Assembly: GCA_003427395.1 (NCBI GenBank)
Contig: BFEA01000141.1
Span: 1,178,768 to 1,234,199 of the forward strand
DNA: 55,432 nucleotides
Origin: Chara braunii
Lineage: Eukaryota; Streptophyta; Charophyceae; Charales; Characeae
Direction: 5' to 3'
The notes beneath the pieces are model-generated. The model ran no database searches, was not told where the DNA came from, and saw only the letters and a list, made by a program, of their open reading frames with translations. Position numbers and translations under genes: made by a program. Positions 46,171-55,432 of the stretch are shown piece after piece (position 1 is the stretch's first letter; each line of letters opens with the position of its first letter).

Positions 46171-47391
46171 TTATCCCAATGCCTCCCACTCCTCCAGGTC
46201 ACAATTTGCCTCTTTTGTGCCAACTGTATGCAGATAACCTTCTTTCAGAATTCTGAGGAGGGTTGTACGGACATCTCTCTCTAGCCAGATTTTGTTGTTC
46301 TGCATTTTCTGCATTTGGAGATACAACAGTGCAGTATGTGAGAGCCACCGCAGGCCCGCTTCTTTTCTTGGCTCGAACAGCACGTATAGGTATGTATCGG
46401 TCAGGGCACGTTGGCCATACGTGGCCCTTCTCACCGCCCTTGCCCCTGGTTGGTAAGTGCAATGTAAAAATTCCTTCATTTCCATTTGAAATGCATCCTC
46501 CCCTGATGACAGCCAAAGTGGTACTTTGGGTTCCCACCCGTGTAGCGTAACTTCCCCCTTTTGTGAGTGTGGTAGGCTTATCACGCCTATTTCCCACCTT
46601 CCTTCCTTTTTCCTCACCGGCACTGCCATCACATCCGTTTTTGATAGTGATTGCGGCCATTATCCTTTTTCTAGGACGTGTCTGAGTTTTTGTTTCCCAC
46701 TGGTCAATTCCTCATCCGGGGGGTCGGGCGGGGGGGGGAGGGCCTGCCACTCTTCTTTCTTTTCCTTTCCGGGAGCCGTTGTGTTCCCCGATATTTCCAG
46801 TGTCTGTTCTTTTTCTCCCTTCTCTCCCTTCTTTCCTTCCGACCCCTCTTGTCGCCCCCCGGAGTCAGCTCCCATCTGTGATCCCCCCTTGCTTCCTTCT
46901 GTTCCATCTATGTCTTTCACCTTTTCTTCTTTCTTTCTTTGTTCCTCTCGGTTATCTTTCGGTGTAGCGGTTGGGGGGTGGAATCTTGTGAGAACGATGC
47001 TCAGCATTTAGTGGCATACCTTTTCCCAACTCATCTTTTGTGGGAGTCCCTAATCTAAGATAATTATGAGACTCCCACTATTCTCCAGCAGCGGGATGAG
47101 TTCTCTATAGGTGTTGTCCTAGAAATCCTCAGACAGATCAGGGAATTCCAGGTGCAAATTGTGTATTATCCATTCAGACACGTTTCGTAATCTGTCTTCT
47201 GCCGTTTCGGATTCAGTCTGCTGATCTGTCTGTCCTTCCTTCATCTCCTTTTTCTCTTCCGCATCCTGCATCACCTCGTCTGTCGTGGGGGGAGGTGGTG
47301 GGGGGGGGGATGCTCCTTGAATTTTCTCCACTTCCATGGGAGACGGTCCGAAGATTTCACTGAAGATGTCTGTTTGACTCGTTCCCGCCAC
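46171..47391 (-). pseudogene. LINE ORF1-type protein, module copy 1, stop-interrupted
   Basis: One frame runs from MAGTSQTDIFSEIFG (47391) to 46171, broken only by TAG (47119), TAG (about 47056), TAA (47008) and TAA (46660). Where related copies can be compared, one has CAA at the 46660 site (inverted fragment near 54103) and one has CAG and CAA at the 47056 and 47008 sites (near 48880 and 48830). The N-terminal part has Pro runs and coiled-coil-like Lys/Glu stretches; the C-terminal part (VRKKEGRWEI to the end) is globular and unrecognised. It lies directly 5' of ORF2. Confidence 0.65.
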
Positions 47392-48851
47392 TCCCCTCTT
47401 TTCTTTCCGCTCCTCATTCTGCTTCCTTTTTTCTTTCCCTTTTCCTCCCTCCTTTTCCCCCCCGACGTCCCTTTCAAGAGTTTCGTGTCCGGTCCCCTCG
47501 AGAGAGTTACCCCTTCCTTCTTCTCCCTCTGTTTTTCTGAGATTTTTTCATCCCCCCCTTTTGGATCCTCCTGCTTCTCGCCCAGGTAGTCTTCCGCTTC
47601 TGGCCCCATATCACATATTCCACCTAGGCCCGTTTCCTTCCATTTCAGTTTCTTATCATTCTTTTTCTGGCCTGGGGGAGGCGGGGCGGAGGGAGGGGGG
47701 GTGGGAGGGGGGGAGCCTTTTCCAGGCAGCTGGGGGGGAAACCATGTGTTGGGAGGTCTCGTATCCCATCTTGGTTCTCCTCCACCTTCCCATTTCCATC
47801 CACGGATTTGCCCGTTCTCATCCTTCTCTTCCACATAGACCCATCCTTCATGGCCTTGGTCAACCGCCGTCCATCTGGTTGGTGAGAGCGGGTCTTGTTG
47901 CAGTCTGCCTGTAGCCCGTTCACATTTGAGGGGGTGCTGAGGGCATGCCGTCTCTGTTCCCATGTGCCCATATGCTTTGCATCTGAAGCACCATGGCCTC
48001 ATCTTATGGGCAGTATGGACTTGGTAGATCCTCCCCCCTACTTTGAATGGAACAATGTCGTCTATGGTAAAGAGTTGATCTTGTGGCAGATCCAAAGCCA
48101 GCATAACGTGGTCATCCCTTTTGGCCACGTATGACGGGAGTGGCTCAATGAAGTCAACGATATTGTACCGCTGGCTGAACTCATGGATAAAGGTGGCTTG
48201 TATCTCGACCGGAATATGTCTCAATTCGACCCAGTAGTGGTCTCGCATCATTTGTTCCCGTCTTTCCTCTGGTCCCAACGTTTTGGGGAGCCAGGGATAG
48301 ATGCGCACCTCCGATCTGCCACATCTCAATCTCTTCCAGTTGTCCATACGAACTTTGTCCTGTTCAAACATAGAGAGGATTGTGTAAACGGTGGAAGAGA
48401 TGGGTTGTATCAAAAGGAATTCTTGGACAGCCTCTGGGTTGCCTCTCATTTTTTCCAACTGTTTACATATCCATTTTATTTTTTCGTTTGTGGACTTGTA
48501 TGCCGCGTCGTCGTGGAATAGCCAGTTACTGCCGTATTGTGTGTAGATTCTTTCTCTCTCCCCCAGTTTGTTTGGCGGGTAGGTTCTGACCAGCAGCTTT
48601 CTTCCCCCTTGATGCATCACACTGTTTTCTGCGGGGTTCTCTCCCTTCTTTCCTTCCAACCCCTCTTGTCTCCCCCCGGAGTCAGCTCTTGTCTGTGCTC
48701 CCCCCTTGCTTCCTTCTGTTCCATCTATGTCTTTCACCTTTTCTTCTTTCTTTCTTTGTTCCTCTGGGTTATCTTTTGGTGTAGCGGTTGGGGGGTGAAA
48801 TCTTGTGAGAACGATGCTCAGCATTTGGTGGCATACCTCTTCCCAGCTCAT
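47271..48851 (-). CDS. LINE ORF1 with zinc knuckle (DUF4283-like)
   Basis: A 526-codon open frame. After a low-complexity start comes a plant LINE ORF1 RNA-binding region (MDNWKRLRCGRSEVRIYPW, then HYWVELRHIPVEI) ending in a zinc knuckle, CFRCKAYGHMGTETAC (about 47975), a C-x2-C-x4-H-x6-C pattern. A Pro-rich and then a Lys/Arg/Glu-rich tail follows. The last ~40 codons read the start of the 46171-47391 module in another frame, so the native C-terminus is uncertain. The product would bind LINE RNA. It is the best preserved LINE frame here. Confidence 0.8.
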   Translation of the reverse strand: MSWEEVCHQMLSIVLTRFHPPTATPKDNPEEQRKKEEKVKDIDGTEGSKGGAQTRADSGGRQEGLEGKKGENPAENSVMHQGGRKLLVRTYPPNKLGERERIYTQYGSNWLFHDDAAYKSTNEKIKWICKQLEKMRGNPEAVQEFLLIQPISSTVYTILSMFEQDKVRMDNWKRLRCGRSEVRIYPWLPKTLGPEERREQMMRDHYWVELRHIPVEIQATFIHEFSQRYNIVDFIEPLPSYVAKRDDHVMLALDLPQDQLFTIDDIVPFKVGGRIYQVHTAHKMRPWCFRCKAYGHMGTETACPQHPLKCERATGRLQQDPLSPTRWTAVDQGHEGWVYVEEKDENGQIRGWKWEGGGEPRWDTRPPNTWFPPQLPGKGSPPPTPPPSAPPPPGQKKNDKKLKWKETGLGGICDMGPEAEDYLGEKQEDPKGGDEKISEKQREKKEGVTLSRGPDTKLLKGTSGGKRREEKGKKKGSRMRSGKKRGEWRERVKQTSSVKSSDRLPWKWRKFKEHPPPHHLPPRQTR

Positions 48852-49000
48852 CTTCTATGGGAGTCCCTGATCTAAGATAATTATGAGACTCCCACTGTTC
48901 TCCAGCAGCGGGATGAGTTCTCTGTAGGTGTTGTCCTAGAAATCCTCAGACAGATCAGGGAATTTCAGGTGCAAATTGTGTATTATCCATTCAGACATGT
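48650..49000 (-). repeat. LINE ORF1 N-terminal module, copy 2 (left half)
   Basis: Nearly identical to 46830-47180. The match stops abruptly at 49000, and the rest of the module resumes at 53489-53691. Confidence 0.85.
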
Positions 49001-51719
49001 TGTCAGGCGGCCACAAGCAATGAGCCGCCTGAATCCTGCGGTTTTGGGACTTAGGCTCAAAAACAAGTCCGAGTTTTGACGGTACTCTGGTTTGACCAGG
49101 CAACAAAAATTAGGGGAACTCAGGGCACCCCTGATTTTGGGCGCACTGAACCTTACGAGTAACCCTCAAAGATGGTGAAATGGCTGGCCGCAGTCGGCAC
49201 ATCTAGGGACCCTCATTTCCGACCGTTCAGAGGGGTAGACCCGGATTGACCTGCCGCGGAGAGGCATTCCGAGAACTGACCTCGCCGCAACTTTTTTGCA
49301 GCATACGACCGGGGCCGAAATGAGGCCTCAAATTTTTTTCTATTTTGGTGCCATAGTTAAAGATGGGGAAAAGGGATTAAGACCAGTAGGGGAGAAGAGA
49401 AAAGCATAATATCCCTTAATTTCTTTATTTTTCACGGCATTTAATTCTAGGGGGGATACCCTTGTTATTTTATGTTCCCGGCAATAAAATCAAAAGCATA
49501 GAAAAATATTAAAAATGGTAAAAGAAAAAAGAAATAAAAGGAATTCGGCCGTTTATTTAAACTTTCTCGGAATTTAATTTTGGGGAATTTACGGTTAATT
49601 TACTATTTCTGAAAATAGAGTTAAGGAAAAGGAAGAATGATTAAAAACGATGAAAGGGACGGGAACCCATGACTATTGGGAGATTGGCCTAATTTCGCCT
49701 CGATTACCCGCCATTAGCTCTGATCCCGGATTGATCATTTTCTCTGGAAGCTAACAATTTTCACTACTGCTGGTGATCGAGTTTCCCTATGTCGCTTTCC
49801 CTGGGTTGTTTGATTACTAACTTTACCGCAGTTGGGATGTTCGGAGAGCGAGAGTCGCATGGACAGCATGGGGTGGTGTTACCTTGGATCGACAGTATGG
49901 TATTTGGCTCGGTGCGGATACATGATTCTGAGAGGTTCGGTATGATGCGGAGCGGCTGCATCCTATGGTATCCGACGGGCTTCTGGTTCGGTATGGGGCC
50001 AGCGTCAGTATGTTTCGGGCATGAGGCCGCTACGGCGACTCGTTTTCAGGGTCAGAACCCTCGCAGTGATTTATTTTCAGGTCTGGTACCACCGCGGCAG
50101 CTCAGTTCGGGTTCGGAACCGGCACCGTTACGGCAATTGTTTCAGGCTCGGTATGGGTTCGGCATCAGCTTATTTCAGGTTTTGCGCTATCGTGGTATCA
50201 TATTCCCGCTTCGGCGCCCTTTGCTGCGGCTTATCTTCAGGTTAAGGCTCCCGTGGTGATTAACTCTCAGGTCCGGAACTACTACAACATTTTACGTCAG
50301 GTCCGGAACTACTGCAACGGGTTGTCTTAGGTTCGGATCTGGGACGACACTGGCACGGTACGGATTGTTGCAATTCTGAACTTCATAATTAGCGCCGGTG
50401 CGGCGGCCCAAGATTGGTACGACTGCAGATTCGTCACTCTTGGCACTGGTATGGTATAACCTTTTGGCTGATGCTGATATGATGCTCCTATGGCAAGTCT
50501 TGGTGAGTAACACTGATCTCGTCCAAAGCGGCTACGCCGCGGTAATAGGTCTGGTTCATGATCACTCCGGTCCTATATTCTTACTTCGGTGTAAACCTGC
50601 CGCAGCGGCTCTCTGTCGACATTGGAGACTCACAGCGAACGCAACATGCTATTCTGGTACGGAAACAGAGTGGTATGGGTGGACCAGTAGGGGCTATTGC
50701 GGCATACTGAGATATCTGGCATTCTACCTCACCGGAGTTACAGTGGTTTCGGCTGCAGGCCGCTGGGGCTCTATATGGCGTTGGGCCTGGGACTTTGAGC
50801 CCGTGTTATACCTCTAGTCTACCAAGGCCTATGGGCTGGGACGGGGCCGAGGTCCACGCTCGGCTGGACTGGGGAACCATATAGGGAAGAGGGTCAGAAG
50901 AGAACGGGGAGTATGTGCAAGGTGTACCTGCGCACTAGCACGGGTTGGAGCGGGCGGCGGTTACACGGGGAAACGGCAAGGAGAAGGGATAGAGTATTGC
51001 ATGCCAGGGGTGCCTAGCGTTCAACTGTTCCGGGCTGCAGTGAGCCGGGAGAGGATCAGCGCGAGGCAGTTACGACTGAGGCAGAGGCGGGCGGCAACAG
51101 CGGAGGGCGACTGGGGGAGTGTGCAAGGTGTACCCGCCCGCAACGCAGCGCTGTTCGCCGCGCTAAGCAGGAGACATGCGGTGTGTGAAAGGTGTTCGTG
51201 GAGACAGGCCGTTGACTAGAAAAACGAGGACTTGAGCAATCAGGTGCTCGAGGAGAACAGGCGGGGGCGGCGGCGAGCAGCAAGCAAGGTGAACCCATTC
51301 CACCGGAGGTTGCCTGTCGCATGCCCGTTCGCAGGGACGTGCACACTGCCCAGCTAGACATGACTCGCGTATGGCCTGGTTCACGGCGGTGAGTCAACGG
51401 AGAGTGCTCTGAGACACGGGTACTCCTGTCAGAGCGCGAGATGTGCTCAGCCCCCGAGCAGCACCAGGGTGGTGCGCTGCGTGCATGAGTGTACGGAGAG
51501 ACCTGTGAGAGCGGACGGGGAAGAGGGAAGGACGGCGCGCCAGGTGTTTGCCACCCTCAATTCTGAGCTCCGGCCTTGTTGAGATGTACCCGATGGAGAG
51601 TTACTGAGCGGAGACAAAAAGTGTAATCGGGAGTGGAGGTGAGAAGTGAGGTCGTCGCGTGCTACTAGTCCAGCGAAATGGCTGAGAGTGTGATCAAGCG
51701 ACCCCCTTCAGGGGGAGGG

Positions 51720-51880
51720 ACAGACAGACTCCGCTAAACCAGACCAATCAAGTGAACTTCTACGGGCAAGAAACAGCTTGACTTCGCAGAATCAGTCCAG
51801 TCAAGTGAATCCCTCCAGGCAGGGGACAACTAGTCTTCACGGAATCAGTCCTATTTGGTGAACCATTTCTACCTGGGCAC
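51720..51880. repeat. ~60-bp tandem repeat, about 3 units
   Basis: Units share AATCAGTCC or ACCAGACCAATCAAG followed by TTTGGTGAA or AAGTGAA. They are imperfect. Confidence 0.55.
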
Positions 51881-52099
51881 AGTCGACGCCGACGTCTCGG
51901 TTCCATCTGACGTTGCCACTGCAGGTAGGTATGGCCACTTTCTCTCATTAACCAATATGGGGGAACCAGATGTTGGAAGGAACAGCCAGTTACACTGTCC
52001 AGGCAATCAAGCAGCACCTCTCCCGAGAGGCGTAGACAGTTTCGTCGCCGACCCGTCAACCAAATCCCCGCTGGTGAAGGGCCCGGACAGCGTTTGTTT

Positions 52100-52215
52100 T
52101 CCGCTGACTGGTACAAGCATTTACTTCATCCTTAGCAGACAACTGGCATAAGCATTTACTTCATCTTCTGCATACAAGTTTATTTCATTTCCGCTGATAG
52201 GCACAAGCATTTATT
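52100..52215. repeat. Short tandem repeat with CAAGCATTTA-TTCATC
   Basis: (C/A)A(A)GCATTTA(C/T)TTCATC recurs at about 52118, 52151 and 52207, with related GTTTATTTCATTT in between. Confidence 0.7.
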
Positions 52216-52956
52216 TCATCTTCTGGAAACAGGCCTATTGCATTTCTAATATATATACATGAACGCATCAATTTTCCTGAACGGGTTCTCTGCTCTCATC
52301 GTGAAGGCATTGGACAAATTAGAAGAGAGGGGGCAGATATATCGGCCGGGTTGCAAATGGGACGAGAAAAGTGATAGGATCGAGTTTCAGTTTCCCGAGG
52401 TTAATTCCATTTATAATATAATAATTATTAATAACAATATTTCCCGTCTTTAATTCCATTCATCCCCGTTCGTAGGCATGCGCAGTCTTCAGGAGAGTCG
52501 GTTCGAAAACCGGTGGAAGACAGGCAGCAGCGCATGGGCTGCTTAGAGAGACCGAAAGAGTGCGAGCCGTGGGAGAGAGTGAGGGTGCAAGAAGGAGACA
52601 ACATGTGTGACGGGTTATGTAACGAGGGAGAGACAGCGAGTTCACTGCTTTAGGGAAAAGAGATGTGCCAGGTGTACGAGTGAGAGAGAGGGAGAGAAAG
52701 AGAGTGCAACAGAGAGGAAGGGGGAGAGAGGCTGAACGCTGATCTGCCGTTCCAGCAGTCCTCGTTCATCGGGAATTCTTACCACGGGAACACATCCTTA
52801 GCATTGGAAACTAATCTACCACTGAAGCGACCCAGACACACAGGAGGGTGTGGGCGCAATCACGAGTGAGGTCAGAAACGCAAGGGACAATTGGGGAGAA
52901 AGGCAGAGAGGAAACGCAAAAAAAAGAGAAGACTAATTATCTTTTTTTTTTTTATT

Positions 52957-53051
52957 GTCTGCGACTGTGAGCTAAGCTTCAATCGTCTTGATTTGCCTTG
53001 ATGCTCTTTTGAAAAACTTGGTGGGTGCGTTCATAATTTGGACAACTTTTC
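52957..53051. repeat. Segment repeated at the window end, copy 1
   Basis: These 95 bases recur exactly at 55338-55432, where they directly follow a Nextera junction adapter. Confidence 0.95.
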
Positions 53052-53488
53052 TGTTTGTTACGAAGTGAGCTGGAATCGTCATGCAAACACTCACGTTACT
53101 CCCTTGACAAGCTCGATGGACTAGATCTGCACTCGATTCTTGATAAAACTTGCAGCCATAGCAAACTGACCATTGTGTGGAATGTTGTAACTCCGGTGGG
53201 TCGCTTCGAATGGAGGTTCGTTTCGGACGTCGACGCTTTTGACGAATGAAATGAACAAGATTCAGAACTAACCTTTGAATAATTGCCATAATCACCTTGC
53301 AACAGGGTTTGGCATAGCTTGAGAATGTTGCCACCCATGGCATCCTCGAGGGGAGCGGCGAGAGAATAAACAGATACGAGCACGCTACAGGTCGCTGAGG
53401 ACCTCGGAAGCGGGCGCCGCGAGTGACAGGCGCCGTAGCCCTTGGCTTCAGTGAACTGTAGTTGACCCCTCCCCGGGTTTTCCTCACA

Positions 53489-53691
53489 ACGTTTCGTAAT
53501 CTGTCTTCTGCCGTTTCGGATTCAATCTGCTGATCTTTTTGTCCTTCCTTCATCTCCGTTTTCTCTTCCGCATCCTGCATCACCTCGTCTGTCGTGGGGG
53601 GAGGTGGTGGGGGGGGGGGATGCTCCTTGAATTTCTTCCACTTCCATGGAAGACGACCCGAAGATTTCACTGAAGATGTCTGTTTGACTCG
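53489..53691 (-). repeat. LINE ORF1 N-terminal module, copy 2 (right half)
   Basis: Matches 47181-47381 with few differences. The match ends at the same GACTCG after which the sequence jumps to an inverted LINE fragment. Confidence 0.85.
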
Positions 53692-54189
53692 AGGTGAAAG
53701 ACATAGATGGAACAGAAGGAAGCAAGGCGGGAGCACAGACGGGAGCTGACTCCGGCGGGAGACAAGAGGGGTCGGAAGGAAAGAAGGGAGAGAAGGGAGA
53801 AAAAGAACAGGCACTGGAAATATCGGGGAACACAACGGCTCCCGGAAAGGAAAAGAAAGAAGAGTGGCAGGCCCTCCCCCCCCCNNCGTGCTCAGAACCG
53901 ATTCCCAATGTTTGGATGATACTCGAAACAATACCCAGATCTGTGTCCCGAACTGCACGCGGGACTGTATACAGGACAAAACTTAGAATCTGTCTCTTAT
54001 ACACATCTAGATGTGTATAAGAGACAGCGCCCTCCCCCCCCCGCCCGACCCCCCGGATGAGGAATTGACCAGTGGGAAACAAAAACTCAGACACGTCCTA
54101 GAAAAAGGACAATGGCCGCAATCACTATAAAAAACGGATGTGATGGCAGTGGCGGTGAGGAAAAAGGAAGGAAGGTGGGAAATAGGCCT
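53692..54189 (+). repeat. Inverted LINE ORF1 fragment, interrupted by a chimeric insert
   Basis: 53692-53880 is the reverse complement of about 46742-46922, and 54028-54189 of about 46588-46744. Between them are two Ns, about 105 bp of unrelated DNA and a mate-pair adapter. The gene-like plus frame at 53694-54020 is an artefact that translates adapter bases. Confidence 0.85.
53990..54027. other. Nextera mate-pair junction adapter (sequencing artefact)
   Basis: CTGTCTCTTATACACATCT followed directly by its reverse complement, 38 bp: the two Tn5 mosaic ends joined during library circularisation. Both sides are mate ends and need not be adjacent in the genome. Confidence 0.97.
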
Positions 54190-54745
54190 GTACACAAGTC
54201 CCTCAGGGCGATTTTTTTAGGGCCAGATGTTACCAATGCCATGGCCTGTGCCCCCGGTGGGACGATGTTTATAATGTATGTTTCCAGATGCATCTGTAGG
54301 ATCCCTATTGTTGCTTCTGTTTGGCAGTTTTTTGGATCCGCCAGAAGGAGGACACGCCCTGTAACATGAGAGCACCTTGCCTGCCCTTCCCGGTCGGGGA
54401 TAGGCTTACCTCCCATTTCCCGTCCTTCTTGCACAAGGGAATCAAGAGCAGTGCGATTTGTGACAGAGCCCCCATGTCCTGAGCCAACTCGGCTATGTGT
54501 TTTTCCTTCTTCGTACCAAGTACAACGGTGTATTTTCTTCCGGGTCCGGGGGCGCGGGGTCAGGGGTGGGTGTTGACGGCTGCAGGGCCAGAGGGAGTTG
54601 TGTTTTCCTTTCTTCTCCATCTTCCTTTTCCAAATTTTGTTTCATTTCCTCCTCCCCCCCCGTGCCAGTGGTTGGGGGGGGGTGGTTGAAAGCGTGAGAA
54701 AACTATGGTGGCTAGTCTGTGCCATGCATCCGTCCACCCCACCCT
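54190..54745 (-). pseudogene. Diverged LINE ORF1-type module
   Basis: The minus strand reads DAWHRLATIVFSRFQPP (compare VCHQMLSIVLTRFHPP in the other modules) and later LIPLCKKDGKWEV (compare VPVRKKEGRWEI). It is an older paralogue of the 46171-47391 module, broken by stops. Confidence 0.6.
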
Positions 54746-55299
54746 CGGCTACAGCCCCTATTCAAGCATGCATTTAAGTGAAATGCTGGTATCCATCAAA
54801 GGGAACAGATCTAAATGTGTCTTGTCCGAGAAATCATCACTGAGGGGGTCAAATTATTCATGAGCCAGTTGGCGATGGAGACCAACTTTTGTTCCATGGC
54901 CATGTGTTGAGGCCTACGAATCCCCCTCGACGGCTGCCGTCCGCGGACAAGTCCACGGTTGCGCGGCTACGCGTCGTCGCGGCGGCCGATAGGGAGGTCG
55001 GTTCAAAATTTCGAAAACAGGAGTCGGCGGCGCATAAGTGTCCCTAGGCCCACGAACCGAAAAAAACAAATCAAAAAAAAAATTCTGGGGGGGTCAATTT
55101 TGCTCCCCTTTGAGGGTGAGCCCCCCCTCCCCCCCCATTTTGCAAATTTGTTGAAGTGGGAGTGTGTGACACGTGGTAAGGTATATGTTCGCGAAAAAAA
55201 ACAAAATTACGGTGGTGGTCGAGGGGGTGGGTGGGTTTTTTTTTTTTTAGGGTGTTTGTCGTGTTTTGGGGTGACAAATGGTGTGGGGCTACGTAGTAC
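54746..55299. other. GC- and homopolymer-rich segment, no gene
   Basis: Contains GAATCCCCCTCG (also at 16511-16522) followed by CCGTCCGCGGAC-rich DNA reminiscent of 16530-16562, then G and T runs. It may be a fragment of the Gypsy element's 5' flank. Confidence 0.4.
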
Positions 55300-55337
55300 C
55301 TGTCTCTTATACACATCTAGATGTGTATAAGAGACAG
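55300..55337. other. Nextera mate-pair junction adapter, second copy (artefact)
   Basis: Same 38-bp mosaic-end dimer as at 53990-54027. Confidence 0.97.
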
Positions 55338-55432
55338 GTCTGCGACTGTGAGCTAAGCTTCAATCGTCTTGATTTGCCTTGATGCTCTTTTGAAAAACTT
55401 GGTGGGTGCGTTCATAATTTGGACAACTTTTC
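55338..55432. repeat. Segment repeated at the window end, copy 2
   Basis: Exact repeat of 52957-53051, joined through an adapter. Confidence 0.95.

Larger units (their letters stand above)
49001..53488. mobile_element. 4,488-bp insertion in a LINE module (type unknown)
   Basis: It separates the two halves of a LINE ORF1 module that are contiguous in the copy at 47171-47190. The inserted DNA starts TGTCAGG and ends CCTCACA (TGTGAGG when reversed), and is flanked by ATGT on the left and ACGT on the right, a possible 4-bp target duplication. No LTR pair, transposase or integrase was found. Inside are AT-rich DNA (49330-49660), degenerate repeats around TCAGGTCCGGAACTAC (about 50090-50340), and small tandem repeats (51720-51880, 52100-52215). 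Chimeric assembly is an alternative, since library adapters lie nearby. Confidence 0.5.

Noticed and set aside
46658-46662. A TAATG stop-start overlap in the LINE, like the termination-reinitiation seen in some LINEs
   Set aside because: The inverted copy has CAATG at the same site and the coding frame continues in the same phase, so the TAA is best explained as a C-to-T mutation.
53096-53383. Possible host exon on the minus strand (GGNILKLCQTLLQGDYGNY followed by a GT donor)
   Set aside because: Composition looks coding, but no family was recognised, no acceptor or partner exon could be fixed, and the region borders chimeric joins, so I did not call a gene.
53694-54020. Plus-strand ORF of 108 codons
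   Set aside because: It reads an inverted LINE fragment, two Ns and the Nextera adapter; the adapter-encoded residues at its end show that it is artificial.

Overview
The window looks like a repeat-dense stretch of a eukaryotic nuclear genome, in draft assembly quality. Evidence for a eukaryote: a SUMO-protease-like exon preceded by a splice acceptor, a candidate spliced gene, a Ty3/Gypsy retrotransposon, LINE copies of the kind common in plants (endonuclease, RT, zf-RVT, zinc-knuckle ORF1), long (GA)n, (CA)n and (TA)n tracts, and a hammerhead ribozyme whose topology resembles those of plant retrozymes. A streptophyte (plant or charophyte alga, for example a Chara-like genome) is my best guess, but the sequence alone cannot prove it. 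There is no prokaryotic operon, CRISPR array or rRNA.

Layout. 1-5740: AT-rich DNA with a broken Ulp1/C48 protease (1043-2142) and a two-exon hypothetical gene (3201-4922). 5741-7462: three ~280 bp repeat cores, each holding a 71 bp hairpin and an eroded hammerhead-like motif, separated by GA and TA microsatellites. 7921-8343: a dispersed repeat that recurs at 30034-30520. 8790-16520 (minus): a degenerate Ty3/Gypsy element with Gag, protease, RT-RNase H and integrase, plus a long leader containing an unrecognised domain and ~107-residue repeats. 16736-20148: a 3.4 kb segment present again at 31888-35300 with no difference I could see except two Ns; it carries a candidate type III hammerhead ribozyme and a tRNA-like Pol III promoter. 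20560-24760 (minus): a decayed tandem array of paralogous domains related to the Gypsy leader domain. 25351-27470: an acidic ORF and a ~52 bp minisatellite. 27480-29660: CT-rich DNA without a recognisable gene. 35219-36900: diverged ~375 bp tandem repeats. 38050-54745: LINE sequences, mostly on the minus strand. They include an internally deleted copy, a near full-length decayed copy, duplicated ORF1 modules, and one module apparently split by a 4.49 kb insertion (49001-53488).

Assembly integrity is a main result. A loxP-bearing 454 paired-end linker lies at 20149-20189 and two Nextera mate-pair junction adapters lie at 53990-54027 and 55300-55337. The large duplication, the inverted LINE fragment near 53.7-54.2 kb, and the terminal repeat of 52957-53051 all touch these library sequences or N gaps. 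They are best treated as chimeric joins until tested.

Almost every recognisable coding region is interrupted by stops or frameshifts, and several stops are transition-type (CAA/CAG or TGG to a stop). The window is therefore mainly a graveyard of transposable elements. The most interesting material is the hairpin and hammerhead repeats and the retroelement-associated domain array.
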